DNA from: Triatoma infestans | Taxonomy: Eukaryota; Arthropoda; Insecta; Hemiptera; Reduviidae | Reading direction: 5' to 3' | NCBI GenBank assembly: GCA_011037195.1 | Contig: JAAEAF010014393.1 | Span: 62,001 to 126,000, forward strand | DNA: 64,000 nucleotides | Shown here: in pieces, positions 34,316-47,690 of the stretch | Numbering within the stretch: the stretch's first letter is position 1 | Layout of the letters: each line of letters begins with the position of its first letter | Position numbers and translations under genes: made by a program | The notes under the pieces: generated by a model | Database searches by the model: none | What the model was told of the DNA's origin: nothing | The model's input: only the letters and a program-made list of their open reading frames with translations

Positions 34316-37300
34316 TAATTATCAAAATTATTTTATTATTCAAATTTCGATCCAACAGTTTTTTAATTGTGTTTGCTTCTACCTAGGACCCTAGCAGAGG
34401 AAATTTAAGCTGAATATTGCACAAAAGATACAAATAGTTTAAGTTTGTTTAACACTGACTATATTTCTGACAGTGTAGATTTTTTTTAAACTATCCCACC
34501 CAATAAAAACTGTAATGTTTGATATAAATTCTAATTTGCAAGGAACCATGAAAAACAAAAGTTCCTTTTCAAAAATTGAAACAGTTAACTTCAATTATCC
34601 CGGAGTCGTTAACAGATTGAACAAATTTGCCGCCTAATTTTAAGTTATTTATATTAAAATAATATTTTATCCATGTACGGGCTTCAAGCATCAACATTTT
34701 TTAATATAAAGTCGTTTCACTTCATTAATCTATTTACTAATTTGAAATTTCTGAAAAAAATATATTCAAATATTTATTTCTAAATAATTGTATCTATATT
34801 TAAGTATAAAATATTAAAAAAATATATTATGTTAGGAAAAATGTAAATTTTTTCCCAAATTTTGGGTAAAATTGAGCTCACAGGGTGCGCTATATTCGTA
34901 TTAGCGCGTTTGGAACAGAACTATTTGTTTACCAAAGAATTTTGGGTAAGGTTATTTAATAATTTTTTTAAAATTTGCTACTAGGTTCTAGTATATAGAG
35001 AACTTTTAACACACGCTATAGTTTAGTAGAATTGTTCAAGTTTTGTTCTTTTATGTATGTGAAATACTTCGAATAGAAATTGCATAAAAAAAAAAATTAT
35101 AACTCGGTTAACTTATTGCAGGAATTAGAATTAATTTAGCGTATATTTGGTACACAAGATAATTAAAGCAAGGATCCTGATGTATGAGGCGCCAAATCAA
35201 ATTGGTAAATGAAGTTTATAATTATTTTCATAGTTACATATAGAATGGTAATGACCAATTTCAATTTCTGTTAATTATAACCCAAATAAACAAATATTTC
35301 AACACATGATCTAACAGAATTTCCGTTTTATTTACTTGCTCCATTATGCGACAGATTGTAAAAATATCTATGTTGTCTAAATGTCCTATATTTCAGAATA
35401 AACTAATTCTGCAATAATTATGCCAATTTTAACATGTGTTTAGTTCTTTTTTCTTTTTTTTCTATGTTTCAGTTTAATAAAACTTTCATGAGCTGTAACC
35501 TTATCAACAGTTTTAGGTTATTGCATTCAATGATATTATTGTATGATATAAAGTATACTTCCTAAATTTATTAAACGTTTTTTTACACTTGAATTGTGGT
35601 TATATTTTTAATATTTAATATATTAACTTACTAATATTTTACTTAGGTCTTTTAAAATAACCTGTTAGCGCCAATTAATTTTTTTGTTTTAATACCGTCA
35701 TCTCTCTCATTCTAGGAAAGTAAAAGGCCAGCCTGCCTTAAATATTATGTAATTTCGACAGGATGTAAGTGAATATTTTTAAAATAACACAATTACTGGC
35801 ACTTTACTCATAATTTTATATTTACCAATACTGAGTGAGGAGAAAGAATATATATAGAGAACTAAGTGGTCGAGCGAAGTGTAAATAAATTTAGGTGATG
35901 AATTTGAATGGTATCGTCGGCTGATGTAAGCCGCTTGAAGAGTGATATGGCTAATTAGAACACTTGCCTGTTCTGATAGTCAATTAGCTAGTGTGATGAG
36001 AATTCTCTGGCCTGTAAAAGTGCTTTAGGTGGAGCGCTGAATGTAGACAGTTGATTGTCTGTGTCGTAAGCAGTTGCTTGAAGTAACTCTTTGAGAGATG
36101 TATTGTGGACATCTCGTTAATAGTTAATATTGTGAGCTCTTGAAGCTTGTTCCCAGATTAGCTGTTGCTTAACTTCTTGACTGCTTGTTGTAGGACACTT
36201 TAGATATGGTTTAAGACTGCTTGCAATAGATGTAGCCTAAAAAAAGCCTGGAAATTGCCGAGCTTTTTTATGTGATTTTTGGTAACTTGAAGATTATTAT
36301 CAGGAGAATAGGCGTGACGAGACGTTAATGCATTATTAGTTAACATGAAGTTGTCGTCCGTGAATTTCCTCACCAGAAAACTATTTAATCGGCTACATTT
36401 ATTTTAATATTTTGAATAAAATATTTACTGAATAAAGAGTGTAAAAATTTCTAAATGGGATAAACCTCGAGCAACTATGTCTTCCTTACTATGCAATAGA
36501 TTTTTTGAAATTTTTTTGTAACTATTGTTTTTTCTTTTTTTAAATTTTATTTTGAAATTTACAAGCTGTATAACATCTATATAAAATAAGTAAATATGAT
36601 AAGGGATATGTTGGTGTAAGAGCAGGAAGAGAGAAACTACCCAATGAGAACATCCCACTCTCTGTGGGGTGCCGAAGGAATGATTTATGAATTACGAAAG
36701 AAATCTCGGGGTCACTGGCGGTTCAAATAACGTGAAGTATTGTCAGGGATGGAAGTAGAGGCAAGTTACTGACAATTACATTAGAGCTTTTAGAGAAAGC
36801 GCTATGATATTTGATGTATTTTGTCTTGGTAAATTGATTTACGAAAGGGATGTTAAAATATTTATGGCGAGTGAAGTTTGTGACACAGTAGGGAGCATCA
36901 ACTATCTGTCGGAGTAGTTTGGAATGGATTATCCTAATAGTTCGTACGTCTGTTGAATATTGGAAATTTGTTATTTAGTATTGTAAGAATTTCTATAAGA
37001 GAATTTCTATGAGATTACAAGACATTTTATTTTAAATTATTTTGGTGATTACAGCATTTTATTACTCTGCTTTCCTACATAATTTTACTTCATTTATTTA
37101 AATACATTTTCTAAGAAAGTGTCCCCGGCCTTCGTGGACCGAAAAAAAGATTAAGAGTCACTCTATTTTTTTATAGATTAAATCAGATCGCTGGATAAAG
37201 TTGCAAGCGACCATCAGTTTAGCTTTAAAAATCAACGTAATGGAAGAAAAAAATACTAAAAGACAGGTTCAGAAATAAATTTTGGCTTTTAGTTTTATTT

Positions 37301-39439
37301 ATTTTGTGTATATTCTTCAGGCAACACATATTCGATTTAGCATACAGTTACTGTCAAGTTGAATGTTTCCATATTGATTTCCCTAGAGTCGTTTTCTTTT
37401 TTTGGAAGAGTGATCGCAGATGTTTTGGGAATATGTAGATGATTTCCATTTATATCAGAAGTGAAGGGTTGCTTGGATCCTATTAGCAGAGTTCTTATCT
37501 GTAAAATGTGTTTTCCTTTGTAATAGACTTTGTTTACAAAAAAAAAGAAGCTTGTCTCTGGATTTGGAAATCAAATGTTTGGAAATCTTGGTGGCAGATA
37601 TGTTGGCAGGTAGAGTAAAGTTCTTTAGCTTCAGTCACTATTGGGCATTTTTAATAATAGTCATAATTCAAAGCTAAGTAGTAATAATAACTTATGCAAG
37701 TAAAGTGTTATGTTTAATGTGTTCTAGTTCGATTCGCTTCAGCAAAAGGAATCTTTTAATAGGCTCAGAATCTCAGAAACATAAACTCGCCTTTAAAATC
37801 CCGAATAATCATTTAAACAATAGGAGAAATAAATTCATTAAAAGTTAATATAAATTTATATGATTTTTTTTTTTTTTTTGGCATTAGCTGGTCATCCCTA
37901 GCCATTGACTTGCACTACAGACTTGTACTTAACATTTAGTTAAACAATTATTTTCCAATAGTTTACAAGAAAAACGTTTGAAAAAAGATATTCTTAAGAA
38001 ATAAGATCTAAAATAAATGACACAGTATGGTTATTAACCTAAGAAGATTTAAACGTTGCAGAAGACAATGTTGAAAGAAACTGAAAATCATTATTATTTG
38101 AAAAAATTAAAAAAAAATGAGATCATGAAATTGTAATATTCAGCTTTTTCAGTCACTATTTTTTTCTACTTGCAGTTCGAATCTTTTAAAATTAGAAGTT
38201 GAATTTGGCCCATATGTACATTAAATCATGCCCTCATTAGAATAGCGTTGTAATAAAGTTAAATTATTATTTATTACAAATATTAAATTATTCAGCCTGA
38301 AATGTGATTTGGTGATGTTGTGTTGTTTGTGTAGTAGCTTGCGGCGTGAGCGGTTTTGTAAAGGGACTGGTGAGTGTGTATATTTAAGATAGAGATAAAA
38401 GTATTAGAAATAGAGAATAAGAACCACTTTTAAATAAATAATTTAACTATATATTAAATTAGTAAATTTACAAGGTAATAATTATTAATTGTGAATCTTG
38501 AATTAACTTATAAATGCACAGAATCGAATAACTAGTAGCTAGATTGATTGAAACTCAAATATTTAAACTTATAACTGGCAGTGAATTTAAGAGAGAGATT
38601 CCTGATATTAATGTTCTGGTTGAATGTCTAATTCAGACTGTCCTGTTTGAATGCAGAATTTAGCCTGCTTGAAGAATTTAGCTCTGCTCTAGCAGGGGAT
38701 TTTTCTCCTACAAAACAGTTGGCCAAGTAGCATTGCCTTACCCTAACGAATTCTTGTCCCATTTGTCTCTTCAATAGCATTTATCTTAATTTAATAGTAC
38801 CTAAACTCTTTTAACAGCACTAAAATACGCTATTTTTGAAGGTAAATTCACTATTTATTTTCACAAAATTATTTCACTTAAAATATTGTCAAAATTCACT
38901 AAACTATTTTTCCCGATTGCTACTTCCTCTACAAGCCCCATTAATGTAAACATGCAAACAAAAATTGTAAAAATATAACAACTACTTTGTATTATGATAT
39001 TTTCTTTTGAAATAGTTTTTTTTAATTTTTCATTTTTACAACTATTCTTTTTTGCAATAAGTAAAACTGATAACTGAATCATGTGTGATTCCTGAAGGCC
39101 GCAAGTACACATACTTGATCTAAATAAAAGACTGCCATCCAGCGAAGTTGTTGTAATAATCCATAAAGATTGGAGACTTACCACTATCCTACAAGACATC
39201 TTATGAAACTAGATGTTTTACAAAAACGAAGTTGGTTGTGAGACCACCGAAGCTTAAGTAGTCGTGGTGGGTTAAAGGGGAGAATAATAGTTAGGAGGGC
39301 TTGAATCAGTGGATTTAAATTTTGGAATGGAACTTTAAATAACGTGACTTGGCTATCGCAAAGACGGATGGGAATTTTAATGTCGTTTGCGGATGGTGAT
39401 CTACAGGATTTTTTCAAATTTGGGATTTTAGCAATATTT
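34316..39439. other. 5.1 kb without recognisable gene
   Basis: The start may still be TA955 sequence. 35,840-37,150 and 38,300-38,760 are less AT-rich and hold phrases such as CTGTGGGGTGCCGAAGG (36,661) and GTGTCCCCGGCCTTCGTGG (37,119). I cannot assign them, and I found no matching pair of long terminal repeats. No coding motif. Confidence 0.35.
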
Positions 39440-39915
39440 TTAATTTTAATTAATATCATTTAGATGTAGGAATCATTTATTAAACTAAATTAGCGCTATA
39501 TAGGGAAACATACCCCAACCCACTATATTAAAAACTGGCTTAAATGAATTTTCCTAGCAAATATTCCCAATAAAAGTTATATCTCTTAATATGTATGGTT
39601 AATATAAAATTGTTGGATCCATTTTCGAGAAAATTGCCAAAAAAATGGAAAAATCCATTTAGTAAAATAGTACTTCCGGGTTGAGCAATTTTGACAAATA
39701 CCTTACTGTTGGATTCCATGTTAATACCCAAACAGAACTTTGTGAGATTTTTCGTTTTTGAACTATGCTGTTCACATACATATACACACATACATACAAG
39801 GACATGGACAAGCACCCACGCAGAGACTATTTTTCTAAAAACCAATTTTTTAAACTGAGGGACCTCAAAACGTGTATATCCAGTAAAACTCGATACCTAT
39901 CCAAAATTTGACACG
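39440..39915 (-). repeat. TA955 repeat, partial
   Basis: TTTAATTAATATCATTTAGA, GAATTTTCCTAGCAAA, AGTACTTCCGGGTTGAGCAA, an interrupted CA tract (39,775-39,800) and AGGGACCTCAAAACG, all in reverse order relative to 41,125. Confidence 0.75.
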
Positions 39916-39949
39916 ATTACAATATTTCCATTTACAGTAGTAATATAGG

Positions 39950-40612
39950 GTGTACTGGGAGTAGGGACGAAATTGAATTGGGCACCGTTTTGTCATATGA
40001 CGGTTGGCGGCAATGTTTTTTTCATGTTTGTTATCTGCTATCCTTCCCATTAGTAGCCTGATACCGTTTGTGTGATGAGCATTGTTGTTTAATGTTTATT
40101 TTCGTCATGGAGCAGATGACAACTCAGCAACGTATTCAAATGATAAAAAGTTTACAAAAACAGTGAAAGTCCCACAGCAACCGTTCGTAAATTGCGTGTG
40201 ACACTCGGACGTAACGCTGCTCCAACCGAAGCCTCAGTTCGTAAGTTGATCCAGAAGTTTGAGACCACGGGTTCTGTTGCAAATGTTAAAAAAACAGGAC
40301 GACCGCGTTCTGTTCGAACAGAAGAAAACAATGCTGTCGAGCGTGATAATGTGATCGTAAGCCCCAGAAAATCGGTTCGCCGACGAGCCAACAACTGAAT
40401 TTATCACCAAGTTAATGGTTATTAATGGCATCCCACCAGATGTTTTTGAACGCTTTGCTCGTTGCCGCGCGGCCTTGGGTGGTCATATGGAGGATATAAT
40501 TTTTCATACATAAATGGGAGATGTTACTTAATGTGTTTGTAATAAAAAATTACATTTTCAATAAATTTTATATGTTCTGTAGCACTTTAATTTTGTCCCT
40601 ATTTCCCGTACA
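39950..40612 (+). mobile_element. internally deleted Tc1/mariner-type element
   Basis: Imperfect terminal inverted repeats: GTACTGGGAGTAGGGACGAA at the left (39,952) pairs with the reverse of TTTGTCCCTATTTCCCGTAC at the right (40,592-40,611). Only the first and last parts of a transposase gene remain between them. Confidence 0.8.
40107..40514 (+). pseudogene. mariner-type transposase, N- and C-terminal ends only
   Basis: From the ATG at 40,107 the N-terminus reads MEQMTTQQRIQMIKSLQ, with a stop at 40,164. The helix-turn-helix region follows in the next frame: RVTLGRNAAPTEASVRKLI, KFETTGSVANVKKTGRPRS and RTEENNA, a paired-type DNA-binding domain with its GRPR linker. After SPRKSVRRRANN the catalytic domain is absent and only the family's C-terminus remains (RCRAALGGHMEDIIFHT, ending near 40,512). 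The DDE triad is gone. Confidence 0.85.
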
Positions 40613-40787
40613 TAGAATGTGAAAATTTCTGAAAATCATAAGACTTTCTGTTTTAGCATTTCTCGTAGTTCTAATTGAAAATTATAAAAATTTATGGACA
40701 AATTATACTTACTTCATTGTTATAGTTAGAGGTTAAAATTGAAATATATCTTGTACCCTGTCTAGATAACAACAATAAACTTTTTTT

Positions 40788-41108
40788 ATTGATCCTGACC
40801 GGTTTGGGATTTTCATCCATCATCAGAGTAAATTTATCAAGTTCGTGTAGAGAATTCACTTCAACGTCATGTTTATATTACACACTACAATTGTTGGCTT
40901 GTTGATTGTAGGTTATAACCTCCCGCACATTCTATCAACTAGCTAAAAAGTGTAGTTTGTAATAGAAACATTATGTTGAAGCAAACTTTCCATACGAACT
41001 TGATAAATTTACTCTGACGATAGACGAACAATAGAGAATATGCATACTACGATGGATAACATATCAGATGTTATCCAGCATTGCGGATCGAGCCACATAT
41101 GTATTCAG
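40788..41108. mobile_element. Penelope-like fold-back, second subfamily
   Basis: Arms AGAGTAAATTTATCAAGTTC (40,835-40,854) and GAACTTGATAAATTTACTCT (40,997-41,016) are exact inverse copies, and the homology extends outward and inward. The 15-bp duplication CAATAAACTTTTTTT flanks it (40,773-40,787; 41,109-41,123). In reverse sense the left arm carries CTGATGATGGATG and CAAACCGGTC, resembling the hammerhead-like motif of the main family. Confidence 0.7.
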
Positions 41109-41124
41109 CAATAAACTTTTTTTT

Positions 41125-42079
41125 ACTTTCTCTTACTCCTAGTAAGAGGAAGTATTGTAATCAATCGTGCCAAATTTCGATATCTAGTTTTCACCGGAAA
41201 TATCCGTTTTGAGGTCCCCTGAGCCCAAAAAAGTGATTTTTAGCAAATGTTTTCTGTGTGTGTGTATGTGAACAGCATAGCTCAAAAACGAAAAACCGTA
41301 GAAAGTTGCAACTTGATATTCCGTTTAGGTATCACCGTGGATCTGACATTACGTTATCTGTCAAAATTCGTCAACCGGAAGTACCACTTTACTAGTTAGA
41401 TTTTTTTACTTTTTTCCCGATTTTCTCAAAAATGACTCCGACGATTTTCTTTAAACTCCAAACATCAACCACACATACAAAGAGCTACAACTTTTATTAG
41501 AAACATTTCTCCGGGAAAATGCATTGAAGGGCACTTTTGGGGGAGAGGTGGGGTTAGGTTTCCATCTAAAGTGCTATTTCAGTTTATTAGACAATTCTGC
41601 CATCTAAATAATGTTAATTAGAATTAATTATGTTGTTGAAATTCCGAGTTTGAAAAATCGGATAACCGGAAGTGCGTTTACTTTACCACTTTACTAAATG
41701 ATTTATTCACTTTTTCGCAATTTTCTCAAAAATGGCTCTGACGATTTTTTTGAAACTTTGTATATAAACTAAACATGCAAAGATCTACAACTTTTATTTA
41801 AAACATTTCTCTGGGAAAATTCTTTTAAGGGCACTTCGGGGGAGGGGTGGGTTAGATTTTCATCAAAGTGCTATCCTAGTTGATTATACAATTCTATCAT
41901 CCAAACATAATTAGTTAGAAATAAATAGATGGCTGAAATTCGAGTTTCAAGAAAATTAGTAAACCGGAAGTGCGCTTTTACTGAACAGTTTTTTCAGTTT
42001 TCGACGAATTTCATTAAATTTGGTACACAAACTATAAAATTTGTCAATTATCATTTTGAGAACTGGAGTAAGAGAAAGT
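41125..42079 (+). repeat. TA955 repeat, best copy with terminal inverted repeats
   Basis: 955 bp bounded by ACTTTCTCTTACTCC and its exact inverse GGAGTAAGAGAAAGT. Just inside the left end, CTCTTAC-TCCTA-GTAAGAG is a hairpin. The body holds a (TG)n tract (41,257-41,271), the AGCTCAAAAACGAAAAACC segment and three related subunits, each with CAACCGGAAGT-like sequence followed by TTTCTCAAAAATGRCTC and GGGAAAAT. There is no open frame of substance. It could be a non-autonomous DNA transposon; the mechanism is unknown. Confidence 0.75.
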
Positions 42080-42105
42080 TGTGTGAGTGTTTCACACCAG
42101 ATTTT

Positions 42106-43070
42106 TTTTTATACAATTATATTTTGGTTTTCATGGCAAATATGCATGCCAAAAAACCATTATTATAATTTAAAAATTGATAGCATCAAACCTTAAAAGT
42201 TAAAAATGCAATCTTATTTCTGCCTTATTCAGGATTATATTTGAGTTGGATTCAACCCATTTGGTACATATATTTATTCATTGATAATTCACATTTTTAT
42301 TGTCGTTAATCAGAATCGTATTTTTAAAATGCCTTCGAGCAGAAATTATGTAATCGTTTTTTATGTTTTAAACATAATGTAAATATTATTTGGAGTTTTA
42401 AGTGTACTGTAAATCATAAAATAAGTTATAAGCTATCTAAGTAATAAGTGATTAACTTTCTTTAGTTTACAATATCGATTATATTAAATTTAGTTTTGAA
42501 CTTTATTTTGCAACTTTTTTAATTGTTAATCCATAAAAATTTATCTAGATGACAGTTAGGGGATGTATTTCGTTTAAGGTGTTTTTATTTAAAGCAGTGA
42601 AAAGTGGGAACAGAAAAAAAATACAAATTTCTTGCCACTTCTTGCACAAACCACAACTGAAACATTTGTTTTATAAATATTTCGAGGTTAGGATTTAGTA
42701 ATTTATATTTTGTCATATTTCTATTATGTCAACATTGTAAATGAGAAATTTTTATCGGTATAAAATCTTCTTTTAAATTCCAAAAATGCCTACTGCTTGT
42801 CCTATCCTAAATTACGAGCCAATTTACACTAATCTCTACGTTTCATTCACTCTTTTCTAAAAAAAATCAATGAGGACAAAATCTAAATTTTAGGCTGTCT
42901 GTTGCTATTCCATGTTAATAAGGAATGACTCAAAAAATCTAATGATTTTGTGTTAGGACTGGTAATTAAAAAGATTTTTTTGAAAAAAAATGACATTTAT
43001 TACCAATTTCTTATAATCAAGAGAGAATTACCTAAGAATCAAACATAAGACTAAATTAAAATAATAAAAT
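42106..43070. other. AT-rich, no gene seen
   Basis: No placed repeat or coding motif. Confidence 0.4.
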
Positions 43071-43075
43071 ATGGA

Positions 43076-43140
43076 GAAGGCTTCGGGCGTTAATGACTGG
43101 TGATGTTGACGCGCCTTAAATTATAAAAAAAAAAATTAAA
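43076..43140 (+). mobile_element. SINE 3' end, tail type 1
   Basis: GAGAAGGCTTCGGGCGTTAA then GTTGACGCGCCTTAAATT and an A run. Head and body are missing. Confidence 0.8.
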
Positions 43141-43244
43141 AAGGTGATAAAGTAGACAAAAAATATTAGTTCATCAATAGTTCGCCAGATAGCTACACAT
43201 ACTAGTAATCATTAGTTCAAACTTTTGCCACTAAAGACAAAGCA

Positions 43245-44150
43245 GGACAATATTTTTTTTTTTTTAAATTTAAGGCGCTTCAATATCTTTGGTTTTTTAT
43301 TGATGTAATAATATAATTCCAAATAGAGATGACCGTCATCGTGAGCTAGAATGGTGTTTAGGTTGGATAGTAAAAGGTATTCTAACTTGATGACACCCAC
43401 AGTCGATCCCTCCGCTTGCTATACTTTTTACAGTCTAATTTGAGATAGTTCCTATCTGCGATTGTGTTGATATCACAAGTACAATGAGGATTTATATCAC
43501 AGCCAATCTTGGCCAGATGATGAGGAGAATAATTGTGGTTGAAATCTAATGCTACAGATGGTGCAGTACAATCCCTATTTGTAGTGTTGTACCTAAAACA
43601 ACCAAGATTTCTTTGCTATTGTTGATTGTAGCGATATATAAAATTGTCCTTTTCTGTATTACTTGTATTCTTTTTCCCAATCGTTACAGCATACGATTTT
43701 AATATCTTGTACTGAAAGAATGTAATTCAATAAATTAATTGCATCCTTTGCCTTATAATCTGCTAATTCATTCTCTTGCAGTCCCAAATGTCCCTTAATC
43801 CATCCTTATTAAGTGTAATATTTTCCTCTGGTTTACAGTATTTTGAATTAATTACCGTTATCAGGACTAAGGATCTTCTTAATATTCAAGTTGATTTAAT
43901 AAATGTATATAGGTTCCAAAGCCAAATTGGTTTTATCTCAAAAAGATTTATTATGGCTCCCTTGATGATCAGTATTTGGAAATAGCAATTAATGGCCTTT
44001 AAATGTAAACCTGTTAGTGTGAGGAAGGTGGATACATCTGCCTGGGTGAACTAAAGTTTGCTAAAACCGAGAATTGTTCACATCAACTACTCATTGGATG
44101 TAGAATGTGAATTATGAGAATCGCAGTGCATATATTGTAAGGGGTCGGGT
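43245..44150 (-). pseudogene. RNase H-bearing non-LTR retrotransposon 3' end
   Basis: On the minus strand, near 43,800, WIKGHLGLQENELADYKAKD is the RNase H histidine/aspartate segment. Downstream, LAKIGCDINPHCTCDINTIA carries the C-terminal cysteine cluster, followed by YLKLDCKKYSKRRDRL. The upstream part of RNase H (to about 44,150) is eroded by stops. The 3' untranslated end finishes GATATTGAAGCGCCTTAAAT followed by an A run. That ending closely matches SINE tail type 1. Inactive. Confidence 0.7.
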
Positions 44151-44639
44151 ACTCGCAGGCCGCCAGGATAATTGGAATTACTAATACTCCTAAAAACAAA
44201 ATAAATAATTCTACATGTCTTTCATTGCAAATTTTTGGCCCGAATTGGTTTTTTCGATTCCATTCTCTTCCACTGGCAGTAAAAAAATAAATTTCTGCAA
44301 TGTCTCTCTGCTTGGTCCATCATCTCGAAAAACTACCCATATTGATCGAGCTTGTTTATTATGATCAGTCAAAAAAAGTGGGAAAACCTTTCATTTCAAA
44401 AGTTTAACTTTCTTCGAACTTATAAAGAGAGTTAAAACTAAAAACTTTAAATATTTGATATTCTACATTATTTTTTGATATAGAAGAAAATTGAATGATG
44501 TATTCTACAAATATATTTCATAAATCGAACAGAATGTTTTTTTACAGAAACTAGTTTTCGTTAAAGTTTAGAAACGATGAAGTTTTATTTTTTTTTTTTA
44601 TAAACTGCTGTATTGTCTAGGATTATCTAGGTAATGATA

Positions 44640-45310
44640 TGATATGATATATTTTATTTGCCTGTATACATCAGTTACAATATAATAGGCTCGTCAAAAA
44701 ACTTATTCACCAACAAAAATATACGGCTGTGATCACTGACAATAAACTGAACTTTACACTAATAACAACAACAAAACTTGCTGGTATGCTTTACTTATAA
44801 TTCAGTTTATTTTAAAATCTTCTACTGTCCAGTTCTGTTCCATAAACTCTTTTATGTGATAAAAACATTTCTTTATCAAGAAGTGGTTCAACATTTTTTT
44901 AAATTGGAGATAATCCAACTCCCTTAATTCATTTGGAATTTTATTGTATATCTTCGCGGACATAATACCTGGAACCACTGCAGATTTTGTCAGTCTTTTT
45001 GAAGGTAAGTTTATATCGATATTGTTGTGTATGTTATAACAGTGTCTGTTGCCTCTCGTATCTTTATTTGGATTTTTTTGTTGTTGCAGAGCGAGCTTGT
45101 AAGATATACAGTGATGGTAATGTCAGGATGTTTAATGCCAGAAATAATGGCCTACAGCTATCTCGAGTTCTTTTGAACATCATAATTTTTACTGCTCTTT
45201 TCTGTAATTTGAAAATACTCGAGGCGTTAGCTGAAACCCCCCACAGCTCAACACCATAAACCATCCTGGAGTGAAACAATCCGAAATAGGCTAGTCTCAT
45301 TACTTCTGGT
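44640..45310 (-). pseudogene. CR1-like reverse transcriptase C-terminal fragment
   Basis: Same family as 15,585-16,475: RLAYFGLFHSRMVYGVELWG, KLQKRAVKIMM, CRPLFLALNILTLPSLYIL. The frame then breaks near 45,080. The 3' end (GTATACAGGCAAATAAA in minus sense, about 44,660) matches the relative's tail. Truncated upstream at about 45,310. Confidence 0.8.
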
Positions 45311-47690
45311 GGAACTTATTCTAATGTATTTGAATAAAAAGAATATGTTTTCTTCCGGCTAAATTACATCAAAAAATTTAGTGAAATCAAAAATTTGATT
45401 TGTTTAAATCAAATAAAAAAAAAAAACGGTGGCTGAGTTATAGAGCAGTAAATTTTTTCCAAATTTAATCGCTATATTCTATGGAAGCATTTACAGCATG
45501 ATGAATATAGTGATATATATATATATATATATATATCTTATCCATCAATCGAATTATAAATATTAATTATAAATGGTCGCTACAATTAATTCTATACAGC
45601 TATAAGATTGATTTATGATTTTTAGAAAGGCATTCGACAATGTTTATCATTATAATCTGAAGAAATAAAATATCTATTATAGTTTATTGATAAAATGTTT
45701 AAAAATATATAGTTTTTTTTCAAAAAAAAAAAATTCTAATATAAGAATTCATATTTCTTAGACCATCAGAAATACTATAATTCTTTTGAAAAAAACGTGT
45801 CATCAAGAAATCCTATTCGTATCTATTCATTTGAGAAATCACGTAAATTGATAACATTATAGAGAAATACTATGAAATCGGGCTACTAAAATCTTTTATT
45901 ATTCTAATAATTACTTTTCTTAATTGTTTATAATTAAAAAATAAGTAAAAATCTATGATTATAACTAAAAAATATACTAATGCCATTTAAAAATTTTGTG
46001 AGTTATATTAGATTTAGAAATTGAAATTGGCTATTAAATGAAATCTTTAAATCTATTGCTTCTTCAATAAATAAATTTAAAGCAAAATTGATAATTTTTT
46101 TATTATTACACAGTGAAAAAGTAAATAAAAACTTTAATCTTAGTTACCACTGAGTCACAACGGCACCTGACAAGAGATATATAATTACAATTCTTGCCTG
46201 TAGATACCAACACTTACCGAGAGTTTATTTTAGGTTAACCAATATACATTTCAAATGTAAACAAATTTTGCCAGTTGGAGGAGTCTGCATCTTTTTTTTT
46301 GTTTCCTTTGTTTTGCTTATTATTTTCATTTTCTTTATGTTCTAAAAAAAAAAAAAAACATTCCTGCAACCAAGTTTGCAATTTTTCTTAATTTTGTATA
46401 ATTAAACTTATTGTGATTTTCAACTATTTACAAATTAAGTTCTTCATAATTTTGTATCCAGTATTATTTTGAAGATTGCTTTTTCCTTTAGTTATTGGAT
46501 TTTTAGATCTCCTTGTTCTAAACATAAAAATGTTAGTAAAATAAGCACAGTGACGACTTGATGAATTGTGAGAATGAAGTTTCACAAATAAGTAGTTAAA
46601 ATAATAATATTTAACCTGGTTAAATTGCACCATACATTTCAACCATACTTGGAGTATTAGAATAAAATTTGAATAAAGTGAACATTAAATACCTATTATG
46701 TAATATTCTGTAAAATCTATAGCTTTTATATGACTCGAGAGAGATTTTACAAAAAAAATTTGCTTCAGAAAAAAACATGAAAGGAAAACATTGTAAGAAA
46801 TACTAATTTCGTAGTAACTAACTCACTAGAACTTCTTTGGAAAGTTTGTGTTTTTATTTGCATATTTGTTGTTTTGCTTTACTTTTGCTTTATTTTAACT
46901 TTTTATTTTTCTTTCTAAAGTTACTTTGGATAATATAATTTTTTTTTTTTTATTGTTCCACTTCAGAGCCTTTTAGAAAAGAAGACATTTAATTGCTATT
47001 GAAATGAATGATGATAATAGATGAATTAAAGCAAATAATTAAATAGATCTTTCAAGTTTAAAGTATACAGTTTAAAAAACTTTCAAGGGAGTAAAATGTG
47101 GAAAAAAAAATATTTTAAAGATACAAAGTTAGAAAAGTATGTTAGTAAATGGTTATGTTTACTTAAATATTTTTCAATTATTAAAAAACAAAATTAAATT
47201 AAAGTTATGTATATTAAAGGAGTATGATTAAATTTATTGGCTCTCCTTTATGAACAAATTAATACGTATTTATGTAATTTTATAAAAAGTATGTAAATAT
47301 ATGTAATTTATGTAAAAGTATAAAATGATGTATTTTAATTTCTAGTGAAGTAAAAATGTGCATTGGCCATGAAATATGAAAGTGTTCTGTCAAAAATTTA
47401 TTATATTGCTTAGTATTAAATTAATTAATTTTGAACTTTATATTGCTGTTGTTAAAGTAAAAAATAAAATAAACACTAAAAGTAGTTTTATTTGTTAATT
47501 TATAGTTATATATATTTACATAATAATAAACATTACTTATTTATAATATATCCATGTTAACATATTTTAGATACACTTTACACAATCAATATTGTACACT
47601 TCTTGATATCACAGCAAATTAGATTATAAAGAAAAATATATATTTTATTTGAGGGTTTGAAAACTAAATTAATAAATATTGTATTATAAT
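45311..47690. other. 2.4 kb without recognisable gene
   Basis: Very AT-rich, with a (TA)n run at 45,511-45,538. It lies downstream of the minus-strand gene and may include its 3' untranslated region and polyadenylation signals. No other feature recognised. Confidence 0.4.

Noticed and set aside
36425..36658. 77-codon minus-strand frame
   Set aside because: No motif, AT-driven composition, no splice context.
35840..38760. LTR retrotransposon
   Set aside because: The composition shifts, but I found no matching terminal repeats and no Gag or Pol motif.
40192..40398. small basic DNA-binding host protein
   Set aside because: The frame is the helix-turn-helix part of a deleted mariner transposase between terminal inverted repeats.
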